This document shows, in pieces, positions 36,114 through 44,538 of a DNA stretch of 64,000 nucleotides. Within the stretch, counting starts at the first letter, position 1. Every line of letters begins with the position of its first letter. The stretch covers positions 1,984,001 to 2,048,000 of the forward strand of contig NZ_JAPEVI010000003.1 in NCBI RefSeq assembly GCF_026240905.1, in the 5' to 3' direction. Origin of the DNA: Roseibium salinum (GTDB lineage: Bacteria > Pseudomonadota > Alphaproteobacteria > Rhizobiales > Stappiaceae). The notes under the pieces were generated by a model that was not told the origin of the DNA, made no database searches, and worked only from the letters and a program-made list of their open reading frames with translations. Made by a program: the position numbers and the translations under genes.

Positions 36114-37445
36114 ATGCCAGATTCAGCCCCGAAAATCCTGATCGCCTCGCTGGGCACACGCGGAGACTTCCAGCCCTATGCCGCGCTCGCCAGGGAACTG
36201 ACCTTGGCCGGAGCGACAGTGGTTCTGGTCGTCGGGGAAGGGTTCGAAGGGATGATCGAGGCCACCGGAGCAAGGGTCAGATCGCTTCCCATCGACTATC
36301 AGGCGCTTCTCCAGACCCCCGAGATAAAGGCAGCGCTCTTTTCGGCTGCGGGCGCGGTCAAGGCGGCGCAGAAAAACTTCCAGCTGCAGAAGAAGGTGAC
36401 CCGGGCGCTCTGGGATATCGGCCTTGAGGAAAAGCCTGACCTGATCCTGTTCAATCTGAAAGCCGCGGTCATGACACTCGTCGCGCGCCGCCTGAATGTG
36501 CCCGCGATTCCCACCGCTCTCCAACCGGTGACCGCCGCAACCGGCGAATTTCCAATCCCCCTCTTTGGCCTTCCGGACATGGGGGCCTATTTCAACCGCA
36601 AGAGCTACGCGGCCGGCCGTCGCTTGATCGGGGCCGGGCTCGCGCCGATGTTGAAGCCTATCAGAGCCGAAGCGGCCGCGGACCTTGCCATTCCGGGTTC
36701 GATCGTCGACGGCCACGAGCCGGATGGGGAAAAGGCGCTCAGCCTGCAGGCGTTTTCCCGCGCCCTGGTGCCGACGCCGAACGACTGGACGGATGAAAAC
36801 TGGCAGTGCGGCTATTGGCTGACGGAGCCGAACCAGGACTATCTTCCTCCTGCGGATCTTGCCGCCTTTCTGGAAACGGGACCTGCCCCCATCTATATCG
36901 GCTTCGGCTCCATGCCGAGCGCCGATCCGCGGAAGCTTACGGACACCGTGCTGACGGCCCTCAAAACCACCGGCCAGCGGGCGATTATCGCCACCGGCTG
37001 GGGCGGGCTCGTGAAAGATGCGCTGCCGGACGATGTGGTGGACCGCATATTCCTGCTGGAGAAAGCACCGCATAGCTGGCTCTTCCCGCGCTGCACGGCC
37101 ATCGTCCACCATGGCGGCGCCGGCACCACCCACGAGGCAATCCGCTGGGGCAAACCGTCCCTCGTCTGCCCGGTTTTCGGCGATCAGCCGTTCTGGGGCG
37201 CCCGGGTGCACGAGATCGGAGCCGGTCCGAAGCCGATCCGGCAGAAGAGCCTGACGGCCGACAAGCTCGCCCAGGCCCTCCGGACACTCGAAGATCCGTC
37301 CTACAGGGCGAAAGCACAGCGTGCGGCAGAGATCATGACGCGCGAACCAAGCGCAAAGGGAACGGCAGAACGGTTGATGCAGCTCTTGGCGGGACGGCAA
37401 GGTTCCAAACCGGCACGGCAAAAGCCGGTTGTGTCCTCCTCTTGA
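36114..37445 (+). CDS. UDP-glycosyltransferase (GT1, sterol-glucosyltransferase-like)
   Basis: A 443-residue cytosolic or membrane-associated GT-B glycosyltransferase. The N-terminal half opens KILIASLGTRGDFQPYAALA, the GTRGD motif of the sterol/lipid 3-O-glucosyltransferase subgroup. The C-terminal half has YIGFGSMPSADP and the nucleotide-sugar signature HHGGAGTTHEAIRWGKP, then GDQPFWG. Members glycosylate hydrophobic acceptors such as sterols, hopanoids, carotenoids or glycolipids. ATG 36114 with AAAGG is preferred over an earlier in-frame start. Its end overlaps the upstream region of the FMN protein gene; the two may be co-transcribed. Confidence 0.9.
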   Translation: MPDSAPKILIASLGTRGDFQPYAALARELTLAGATVVLVVGEGFEGMIEATGARVRSLPIDYQALLQTPEIKAALFSAAGAVKAAQKNFQLQKKVTRALWDIGLEEKPDLILFNLKAAVMTLVARRLNVPAIPTALQPVTAATGEFPIPLFGLPDMGAYFNRKSYAAGRRLIGAGLAPMLKPIRAEAAADLAIPGSIVDGHEPDGEKALSLQAFSRALVPTPNDWTDENWQCGYWLTEPNQDYLPPADLAAFLETGPAPIYIGFGSMPSADPRKLTDTVLTALKTTGQRAIIATGWGGLVKDALPDDVVDRIFLLEKAPHSWLFPRCTAIVHHGGAGTTHEAIRWGKPSLVCPVFGDQPFWGARVHEIGAGPKPIRQKSLTADKLAQALRTLEDPSYRAKAQRAAEIMTREPSAKGTAERLMQLLAGRQGSKPARQKPVVSSS

Positions 37446-37530
37446 TGCGATCCCACCTCCGGCGCTCTTTCCTTTTCCTGCGCAGCCTGACACAACTACC
37501 ATTGCAAGCTGCAAGAGGAGTCGCCCGTCA

Positions 37531-39165
37531 GTGTTCCCAGCCCGCTATAACGTCTTCATCCTGTGTCTTGTTTCCACCTTTGTCAGTCTTGTTTTGACGG
37601 TTGCCTGGACGGGCTATTTCTTCTGGCCGTTTCTTGCCTTTGCCGTTCTTTCGCTCATCGGCATTGCGGACATGCGCCAGACGAAGCACTCGATCCTGCG
37701 CAATTATCCTGTAACCGGGCACTTCCGGTACCTGTTTGAATCGGTCCGCCCGGAGCTCCGGCAGTATTTCTTCGAGAGCAACCAGGATGGCCGGCCGTTC
37801 TCGCGCGAGCGCCGGTCGATGGTTTACGACCGGGCGAAAGACATTGAGGACGTCCTGCCCTTCGGATCCGAGCTCGATGTCTATGAGGGCTCCTACAGCT
37901 GGGTGAACCATTCCATTTGCCCGAAGCCGGAGGGCCACGACGATCTTCGGGTCACGGTCGGCGGCCCGGACTGCAAGCAGCCCTATTCGGCTTCCCTGTT
38001 CAACATTTCCGCGATGAGCTTCGGCTCGCTCTCCGGCAATGCCATCCTCGCCCTGAACAAGGGCGCGAAGGCGGGCAATTTCTACCACGACACCGGCGAG
38101 GGCAGCGTCTCGCGCTATCACCGGCAGGGCGGCGGCGATCTCGTCTGGGAACTGGGCAGCGGCTATTTCGGCTGCCGGGCCGAAAACGGCACGTTCGATC
38201 CGGAAAAATTCCGAGCGCAGGCGGCCGATCCGCAGATCAAGATGATTGAAATCAAGATGAGCCAGGGGGCGAAGCCCGGCCATGGCGGCGTGCTGCCCGG
38301 CCCCAAGGTGTCGGAGGAAATCGCCGAGGCGCGCGGCATCCCCATCGGCATGGACTGTATCTCGCCCGCCTCCCACTCTGCCTTTTCCACGCCGATCGAA
38401 CTTCTGGAATTCATCCGCACCCTGAGAGAGCTTTCCGGCGGCAAACCCATCGGCTTCAAGCTGTGCATCGGACACCGCTGGGAGTTCATGGCGATCGTCA
38501 AGGCCATGCTGCAGACCGGCATCAAGCCGGATTTCATCGTCGTTGACGGCGCCGAGGGCGGCACCGGCGCCGCTCCGGTGGAATTCGCCAACCGGCTCGG
38601 CACGCCGCTGCGCCAGGGCCTGTCCTTCGTGCACAACTGCCTGGTCGGCACCGGCTTGCGCGACGACATCAAGATCGGTGCCAGCGGCAAGCTGATCAGC
38701 GCCTTCGACATTGCCGGCACCCTTTGCCTGGGGGCCGACTGGATCAATTCGGCCCGCGGCTTCATGTTTGCGGTCGGCTGCATCCAGTCCCAGAGCTGCC
38801 ACACCAACCGCTGCCCCACGGGCGTTGCCACGCAGGACCCCAATCGCCAAAAGGCGCTGGTGGTGCCGGACAAGGCGGTGAGAGTGGCCAATTTCCATCG
38901 CAATACGCTGAAGGCGCTGATGGCCTTTACCGCCGCAGCCGGGCTCGACCATCCGCGCGACTTCAAGCCCGAACATTTCTACCTGCGCGAAGGGACCCGG
39001 GAGGTCCTGCCGGCAAGCGTTGCTCTCTCCTGGCTGAAAAAGGGCGCCCTGCTCGACAAGACGCACAATGTCCCGGGCTATTCCACCTATTGGGAAATGG
39101 CCGTCGCCGAGAGCTTTCACGCGGCACGATCCCTCGAGGTCGCGAAGGCCGTGCAGCATCACTAG
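37531..39165 (+). CDS. FMN-binding glutamate-synthase-family protein, membrane anchored
   Basis: A 544-residue protein. Two N-terminal hydrophobic helices (VFILCLVSTFVSLVLTVAW and FFWPFLAFAVLSLIGI) precede a GltB-type FMN domain (about 75-510). The FMN/substrate region has VVDGAEGGTGAAPVEFANR, and an iron-sulfur segment CIQSQSCHTNRCPTGVATQDP supplies the [3Fe-4S] cysteines. It lacks the glutaminase domain, so it is not a complete glutamate synthase. The electron donor and substrate are unknown. GTG 37531 with GAGGAG upstream is preferred to a TTG inside the previous gene. A hairpin terminator follows. Confidence 0.9.
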   Translation: MFPARYNVFILCLVSTFVSLVLTVAWTGYFFWPFLAFAVLSLIGIADMRQTKHSILRNYPVTGHFRYLFESVRPELRQYFFESNQDGRPFSRERRSMVYDRAKDIEDVLPFGSELDVYEGSYSWVNHSICPKPEGHDDLRVTVGGPDCKQPYSASLFNISAMSFGSLSGNAILALNKGAKAGNFYHDTGEGSVSRYHRQGGGDLVWELGSGYFGCRAENGTFDPEKFRAQAADPQIKMIEIKMSQGAKPGHGGVLPGPKVSEEIAEARGIPIGMDCISPASHSAFSTPIELLEFIRTLRELSGGKPIGFKLCIGHRWEFMAIVKAMLQTGIKPDFIVVDGAEGGTGAAPVEFANRLGTPLRQGLSFVHNCLVGTGLRDDIKIGASGKLISAFDIAGTLCLGADWINSARGFMFAVGCIQSQSCHTNRCPTGVATQDPNRQKALVVPDKAVRVANFHRNTLKALMAFTAAAGLDHPRDFKPEHFYLREGTREVLPASVALSWLKKGALLDKTHNVPGYSTYWEMAVAESFHAARSLEVAKAVQHH

Positions 39166-39225
39166 TTGCACTTGCCGGTCAAATTCCCTCGGCCGGGCTC
39201 GGCGGCGATGAAGGAAAAAGCGCGG

Positions 39226-39253
39226 AAGCCTCACCTGTCTGCGTGAGGCTTTC
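39226..39253 (+). terminator. Intrinsic terminator of the FMN protein gene
   Basis: Arms AAGCCTCAC and GTGAGGCTT with an eight-base loop are followed by a short T stretch. It is 60 bases after the stop codon. Confidence 0.65.
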
Positions 39254-39340
39254 CGAACCGACATCGAATTAGCCCGACTTCAGAGGCGTTCCGGCTCCCC
39301 GGCAGTCGGCCCGCCGGGGAGATTTTTCTGGTCCAACCGC

Positions 39341-41206
39341 TCAGGAAGCGAAGGGGCCATCACCTGTCTTGTCGGATGAAGACGCTTTGACGATCTCCGG
39401 CGCGGCGGCCTCGGGCTTTAGCGGGGCTGCGGTTTCCACCGACGGCGCTTCCGCGCTGGCGTCCTTCACTGGAGGCATCGGTGCTTCGGCGAGCCCGGCC
39501 GTCAGGCCGGAAAGGCCGGACCCGTCGAGGCCCACTTCCTTCATCATCGCATCCAGGAGCGGTGCCTGGGAGCGGTACCTCAGCGCCGAGGACACCATCT
39601 GGTCGGCAAGGTTGCCGCCTGCGCCGTTGCTGCCGGTCCCGTTCGCGGCCCCGCCGGACGCACCGGTCATGCCGTCCACCTGAATGATCTTGATCCCGTC
39701 TATCTGTTCCAACGGGCGAACGCTTTCGGCAATGATCTGCGGCAACTGCTCCAGCAGCCTGATACGGACCTGCATCGCTATCTGGTCGGTCGACAGGAGG
39801 TTTGCCGCCTCGTTGATCGCGCGCTTGCCGGCTGCTTCCACCTCGTAGAGGGCTTTCTGCGCCTCGGCGCGCAACTTGTCGGCGGCGGCGGAGCCTTCGG
39901 CCTCGATGCGCAACTTGGCGGCTTCCGCCTCGGCACCGATCCGGACCGCTTCGGCCTGGTCCGTAGCGGCCTTCATCTGAGCTTCCGCGCCGACAGTAAT
40001 GGCAACGGCGTCCATTTCGGCGGCCTTGCGCGCCTCGATCAGCTCGATCTGCTTGTCGCGTTCGGCAATTTCCGTCTCACGGGCGGTTGCCACCTGTTCG
40101 GAGGCCCTAGCTGCAAGCGCGCGGGCTTCGTCGGCCAGAGCCTCGGCTTCCGACTTCTCGCGCGACTTGGCGGCAACGGCGATGTCGCTGTCCTGCTGGG
40201 CCAGTTCGATCAGTTTCTTTTTCTCAACACCGGCCGCCTCGACGCTGCGCTCCTTGGCAATCTCACGCTCGCGTACCTGCTGGTCCATTGCGATCTGGCG
40301 CTCGGTGACCACCTGGTTGGATTCAATGTCCTTTTCCTTGACCTTCTGGGTTGCCAGGATCTTGGCTTCCTCGGCTTCGCGCTCGCGCTCGGCCTGCTGT
40401 TTGGCGATCAAAGAGGACTGTTCGGCACGGCGAATCTCGATTTCGCGTTGCTGTTCGAGCTTGGCGAATTCCTCATCCCGGCTGATCTGCAGGCTTTCCT
40501 GCTGCGCTTCCAGGTTCTTGCGCCGAATCTGGACTTCGGTGTCCTGCTCGATGTCGTTGCGCTTCTTGCGGCGCTCCTCGATCGCCTGGGTGAGCTTTGT
40601 CAGACCCTCGGCGTCAAAGGCGTTTTCCGGGTTGAAATATTCCCGGTTGGTCTGGTCGAGGCCGGTCAGCGAGACCGATTCCAGTTCCAGGCCGTTTTTC
40701 AGGATGTCTTCGGAAACGGCAGCCTGCACCTTCTGGACGAAGTTCACGCGCTGTTCGTGCAGTTCCTCCATGGCCATTTCGGCCGCCACCGCACGCAAGG
40801 CGTCGACGAACTTGCCTTCCACCAGCTCGCGCAGTGCTTCTGGTTTCATGGTGCGCTGACCGAGGGTCTGGGCGGCGTTGGCGATGGATTCGATGGTGGG
40901 CTGAACGCGGACGTAAAATTCCGCCAACACATCGACGCGCATACGGTCTCTGGTGATCAGTGCCTGCTCGTTCGAACGCCTGACTTCGAGCCGCAGCGTG
41001 TTCATGTTGACGGGAATCATGTCATGCAGGACTGGCAGAACGAGCGTACCACCGTTCATGATGACGCGCTGACCGCCAAAACCGGTCCGAACGAAGGACA
41101 CTTCCTTCGACGAGCGGCGATAAAGGCGAGAAACGATCAAGCCGACGGCAAGCAGGGCAACGAAGCCGATGCCGACCAAAATGAGAATGCCAAAGAACTG
41201 GTCCAT
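39341..41206 (-). CDS. Flotillin-family membrane protein (YqiK-like)
   Basis: A 621-residue SPFH-domain protein. One N-terminal transmembrane helix (FFGILILVGIGFVALLAVGLIVSRLY) is followed by the SPFH/band-7 domain (about 30-230). A long Ala/Glu coiled coil follows (230-500) with EA-rich repeats such as AEAQMKAATDQAEAVRIGAE. A Gly/Asn/Ser-rich linker (about 530-550) leads to a short tail. Flotillins organise membrane microdomains and act with PspA-type proteins in membrane stress. The gene is the last of a pspA-OB-fold-flotillin operon, which equals the yqiJ-yqiK arrangement of other proteobacteria. Confidence 0.93.
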   Translation of the reverse strand: MDQFFGILILVGIGFVALLAVGLIVSRLYRRSSKEVSFVRTGFGGQRVIMNGGTLVLPVLHDMIPVNMNTLRLEVRRSNEQALITRDRMRVDVLAEFYVRVQPTIESIANAAQTLGQRTMKPEALRELVEGKFVDALRAVAAEMAMEELHEQRVNFVQKVQAAVSEDILKNGLELESVSLTGLDQTNREYFNPENAFDAEGLTKLTQAIEERRKKRNDIEQDTEVQIRRKNLEAQQESLQISRDEEFAKLEQQREIEIRRAEQSSLIAKQQAEREREAEEAKILATQKVKEKDIESNQVVTERQIAMDQQVREREIAKERSVEAAGVEKKKLIELAQQDSDIAVAAKSREKSEAEALADEARALAARASEQVATARETEIAERDKQIELIEARKAAEMDAVAITVGAEAQMKAATDQAEAVRIGAEAEAAKLRIEAEGSAAADKLRAEAQKALYEVEAAGKRAINEAANLLSTDQIAMQVRIRLLEQLPQIIAESVRPLEQIDGIKIIQVDGMTGASGGAANGTGSNGAGGNLADQMVSSALRYRSQAPLLDAMMKEVGLDGSGLSGLTAGLAEAPMPPVKDASAEAPSVETAAPLKPEAAAPEIVKASSSDKTGDGPFAS

Positions 41207-41260
41207 AATCGTCTACTCCCTTTCGATTATCGATGAAATATCTGAAGCTGGGGCCGACCC

Positions 41261-42019
41261 TCAGTCGCCGGCGCCGGTCAATGTTGCATTGGTATTTCTG
41301 ATAGCTGTGAACCGGGAACCGGCCTGACGGACGATGATGATGTCCGCCCCCAGTTCCAGTTCCTCGTCGTCGATATCCGGTTCCACCAGCAAATAGTGGC
41401 TTTGCCCGGACGGGTCGCGCAGGCGTGCCTGAGCGGGTAGTCCCCTCTTCGCCGTTCCTTGAGTGATCCGGGCCGGCTTGCCGACGAAGGTTTGCCGCGA
41501 GACGGCGTCGCTTTCGTCCTTGGGCATGATCTTCGACAGCCCGAGCGCCGTCACCCTTGTAAAGGGCAAGGCACCGGCAAAGGCGCCTGCGGAAGCGACG
41601 ACCCCAGGCAGAAGCCAGCCGGTAACCGCCTGCACCAGGCTCTGGAGCACATAACCCGCCAGCCCGAAGCCTGTCAGGAAGATCACCAGGATGACGAGCG
41701 CCGGAACTCGGCCGAAACAGAGCCAGCCGAGGATCTGGCTGAACACCCCCTGCCCTGCCGCCGACGCATCAGCTCCCGTACCGGCGACCTCGAAATCGCC
41801 GTGCAGGATCCCACCGGAGACGGAGGCATCGAAGGCGGCTGCGTCCGTGTCCGGAAGGTCAACATCCGGTACATCGAAATCCGGCAGCAGGCTGTCGATC
41901 AGGCCCGACAGACCGAGCCCCATCAGAGTGCCGACACCCTCGGCCGCCGCGATCGCAATCATCAGTCCGAGCGAGACCGCAAAAGGTGTGTTCTGATCCG
42001 CCAGTATGAAGCCGAACAT
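41261..42019 (-). CDS. OB-fold membrane protein (YqiJ/NfeD-like)
   Basis: A 252-residue inner-membrane protein. An N-terminal helix (SLGLMIAIAAAEGVGTLMGLGL), two central helices (VPALVILVIFLTGFGLAGYVLQ and a later GVVASAGAFAGALPF) and a C-terminal soluble beta-barrel (about 175-245) are visible. The last domain, with GKPARITQGTAKRGLPAQAR and LLVEPDIDDEELELGADIIIV, is of the NfeD/OB type. Such proteins pair with flotillins (YqiJ with YqiK). ATG 42019 is two bases after the pspA stop; a TTG at 42025 is an alternative. It lies 54 bases before the flotillin gene. Confidence 0.85.
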   Translation of the reverse strand: MFGFILADQNTPFAVSLGLMIAIAAAEGVGTLMGLGLSGLIDSLLPDFDVPDVDLPDTDAAAFDASVSGGILHGDFEVAGTGADASAAGQGVFSQILGWLCFGRVPALVILVIFLTGFGLAGYVLQSLVQAVTGWLLPGVVASAGAFAGALPFTRVTALGLSKIMPKDESDAVSRQTFVGKPARITQGTAKRGLPAQARLRDPSGQSHYLLVEPDIDDEELELGADIIIVRQAGSRFTAIRNTNATLTGAGD

Positions 42020-42021
42020 GA

Positions 42022-42704
42022 TCAAGTGTCTTTCGTGGCTGCCTTCAGGGCAGCAAGGCGTTCGGAGACACGGTTCTTGAGCGCCAAGTCCTCCAATTCG
42101 GCCAGCTTGGTGGCACTGGCCTTGTCTGTGGCCACTCCCCCGGAAGACCGGTAGTGTTTTTCAGGACGCGATCGAAGGCGTCTTCCGCCTTGCGGGTCTT
42201 GCCCTCGGCACTGTCGCTTTTTGCGGCCGGACCGGCCGCGGCGCTGTCGGCCGAGGTCTGCTGCTGCGCGCGGCGGAAATTATCGAGTTCAGCTTCCATC
42301 TCGCGCTTGCGGGCCTGAAGCGCACTGATGTAGCCTTCCAGCTCCTTTTCATCGCGGCCGGCGTCGGCGACGGCCGATTCCAGAACCGGGATCTGGACTT
42401 CGAGATCCAGCTGGCGGGCGATGGCCGCCTCGGCAAGATCGTCCCGGCCTTGCTTGACGGCCAGGACAATCTGCTCCTGAAGCTCTTCGTGACGTGTCGT
42501 CGTTGTGCCGAGACGCGTGTTCGCCAGGTGCTTGTTGGCCAGAACGCCGGCCAGTTCGTCGCGCACCTGGTCGGTAGCACGGTCGACCTCGCGGATTGCC
42601 TCTGCCATCACGGTTTCCGGCGAGGCGCTTTCGATGGAATCCACTACTTGATTGAAACCGCCGGAAACAAGACGCTTTACGCGTGCAACAAGACCCTCTG
42701 CCAT
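42022..42704 (-). CDS. pspA: PspA/IM30-family membrane-stress protein (apparent frameshift near the C-terminus)
   Basis: A protein of about 227 residues after repair, all helical with a long coiled coil (about 25-155). It begins MAEGLVARVKRLVSGGFNQVVDSIE, with the amphipathic N-terminal helix that binds stressed membranes, and shows the IM30 pattern AIREVDRATDQVRDELA. The frame breaks at a run of five C (42137-42141); one more base there restores the end VATDKASATKLAELEDLALK. Some PspA relatives form ESCRT-III-like membrane-repair polymers. It heads the operon with the OB-fold and flotillin genes. I see no sigma-54 promoter that would indicate PspF control. Confidence 0.85.
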
Positions 42705-42841
42705 CTTTCCAACCTTTCTATGCTGGTCATCAAATCATTAAATACGATCCGCCGCCGACGGCCACTGAATTCTGCCCAATTCTTGCCTAACTTCGTGCTT
42801 TGAGCAGTCCGCAGTCCTATCCGCAACGCACGGAAATCCCT

Positions 42842-43351
42842 TCAAGCGCCGGCCTGGCGCTTGCGCTCCACCAGCAGGCGGGCAATTTCCAGGATTGGTT
42901 CCAAGCCCCGGTCCATCAGCTCCGGATCATAGGTCCGGCTCTGGGACGTCAGCCCGAGATCAAAAATTTCCTCAATCAGTGCAAAAACTTCCGCCGACAA
43001 AGAGGCCTCGAACTGTTTCAGTTCTTCTTGCCCCATGTCCGGCCCCGGCGCGGCGGCAACGAGTTCTGCGACCATTTCCGGCAGGCGTTCATACAGCTTG
43101 ATGACAAAGTCGGACCGCATCCCGGTCTCTCTTTGCAATTGCCTCAGCCCCCGCTCGGCGGGCCGCGTCATCGACCTGAGCATATCCTCGCAAGCGGCGA
43201 CATCCTGTGTGCCTTCCTCGCGCTCCCGCGCAATTCTCAGGATCTCGCGCATCTTGTCGCTTGGCGTGCGCGCGCCCTGAACCTCGTAGCTCGCCAGAAA
43301 TTCAAAATCATCGTCGCTGAGCCTGACGCTGATCGGAATGCTTTTGGCCAT
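42842..43351 (-). CDS. Ribbon-helix-helix-like protein upstream of pspA
   Basis: A 169-residue soluble protein. The first 40 residues (SIPISVRLSDDDFEFLASYE, then ARTPSDKMREILR) look like a ribbon-helix-helix DNA-binding motif: a beta strand with alternating residues followed by two helices. The rest is helical and acidic with no known domain. It lies 137 bases upstream of pspA on the same strand, so it may regulate the membrane-stress operon or itself. ATG 43351 is used; a GTG two codons earlier is possible. I do not recognise a named family. Confidence 0.65.
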   Translation of the reverse strand: MAKSIPISVRLSDDDFEFLASYEVQGARTPSDKMREILRIAREREEGTQDVAACEDMLRSMTRPAERGLRQLQRETGMRSDFVIKLYERLPEMVAELVAAAPGPDMGQEELKQFEASLSAEVFALIEEIFDLGLTSQSRTYDPELMDRGLEPILEIARLLVERKRQAGA

Positions 43352-43357
43352 GGACAC

Positions 43358-43607
43358 ACCTGATCGTCAACACCTGTATCAATATGTCTACATATGTATT
43401 CAAACGTCTGGATTTGTCAATACTCCGCACCTGAGGATTGAACCCTCTGGTGCGCTCAACTGGTTGAGCACAGCCCCTAAGCCCCTGGAGCTCCAAACTG
43501 TTTTCCCTTGATGTCGAGTGAGCGCTGGTTCACGGCCAGCTGACGCCGGTCAGTCCTGAACGGCGGCTTGAGTTAGACAGATCTCTTGTTGAAGGCTGTG
43601 GAGCCGG
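43358..43607. other. Intergenic region with AT-rich promoter of the ribbon-helix-helix-like gene
   Basis: 250 bases between the XRE gene's stop and the ribbon-helix-helix-like gene. From 43370 to 43430 it is AT-rich and contains repeated TGTATCAA/TGTATTCAA and TATGT/TACATA motifs that could be sites for a small DNA-binding protein. The remainder holds nothing recognisable. Confidence 0.45.
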
Positions 43608-44455
43608 TCAGTCCAGACCTCTCGCCAGGCCCGTCGCGAACTCTCCGACCTCGTGGGAGCGGATGACCGCGTGGCGGACGAGGTCGTCGAAATGGCTGGC
43701 GAAGAGCTGGACGTGGCGGGTGTTGGAGAAAGCCAGATAACGCTGGCCGAGATAGAGCGCGGCCCATTTCTGGCCGAAAACGGTGAAGGGTGCTGAAAAC
43801 CGGTCGTTTGCGCCGTAGAGATGGAGACGCAGGGACGGATAGAGTTCGTCCAGGGTGCGGCCCATGACCTGCAATTGCTCGCGCCGGGTCGCCGCCGGCA
43901 GAGTGGCCCACATGCCCTCGCCGCTTGCAAACCCCTCCAGCGCCTCCTTCGACAGCGCGATTTCGGTATCCGATTCCGCGCGGCTGAGGAGCGCCCGCTG
44001 GTCGCGGGTGCCGGTAATCGCCTGATCGGCGGTCCGCAAAGTCTCGCCGGCATATTCGTGGGCGAGCACGGCTTCAGTCTTGAGCACGTCCGGCAGGTTG
44101 GCGGGGACATGGCGGATCTTCGACCCCGCCGCATCCCTGTACCACGCCAGCAGGTGCTCATCGACCGGATGGCGATCGGTTTCGGCCACCCGCACCGCCT
44201 GATCGAGAATCTCGGCAGCCGCGCCCTGTGCGTGGAAAGCCCCAGCAGCCAGTCGGACGAAACGCTCAAGGCCGTCGCAATCGCGGCAAGCGCCTGCCCG
44301 TTCGGCAGGCGGGGCGCATCCTCCGACAGGAGCTGCGAGACCGTCGAGCGGTCCAGCCCGGCGCCGCGCGCCAGGTCACTGCGGTTCATCTCCCGGCTGC
44401 GCAAGGCATCGGAAAGGCGTTCACGGAACAGTTCGGCGCGGTCTCTCTTGTCCAT
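43608..44455 (-). CDS. XRE-family transcriptional regulator (apparent frameshift)
   Basis: A protein of about 282 residues after repair. The N-terminal helix-turn-helix (MNRSDLARGAGLDRSTVSQLL) and following ALSVSSDWLLGLSTH are in one frame. From about 44226 the sequence continues in another frame as AAAEILDQAVRVAETDRHPVDEHLL, so one base is missing there. The C-terminal domain of about 200 residues has HEYAGETLRTADQAIT and SNTRHVQLFASHFDDL and is a dedicated sensor domain of alphaproteobacterial XRE regulators; no ligand is known. ATG 44455 is the start. It is transcribed in the same direction as the ABC transporter located upstream (83 bases between them). Confidence 0.78.
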
Positions 44456-44538
44456 GCGGGAGTATTGTCAGCTGAGTTTTGGAAAATCAACAGGAGGCGT
44501 GCCGGATCGGCTGTCCGGCCGCGTCATCGCGGATGGCT

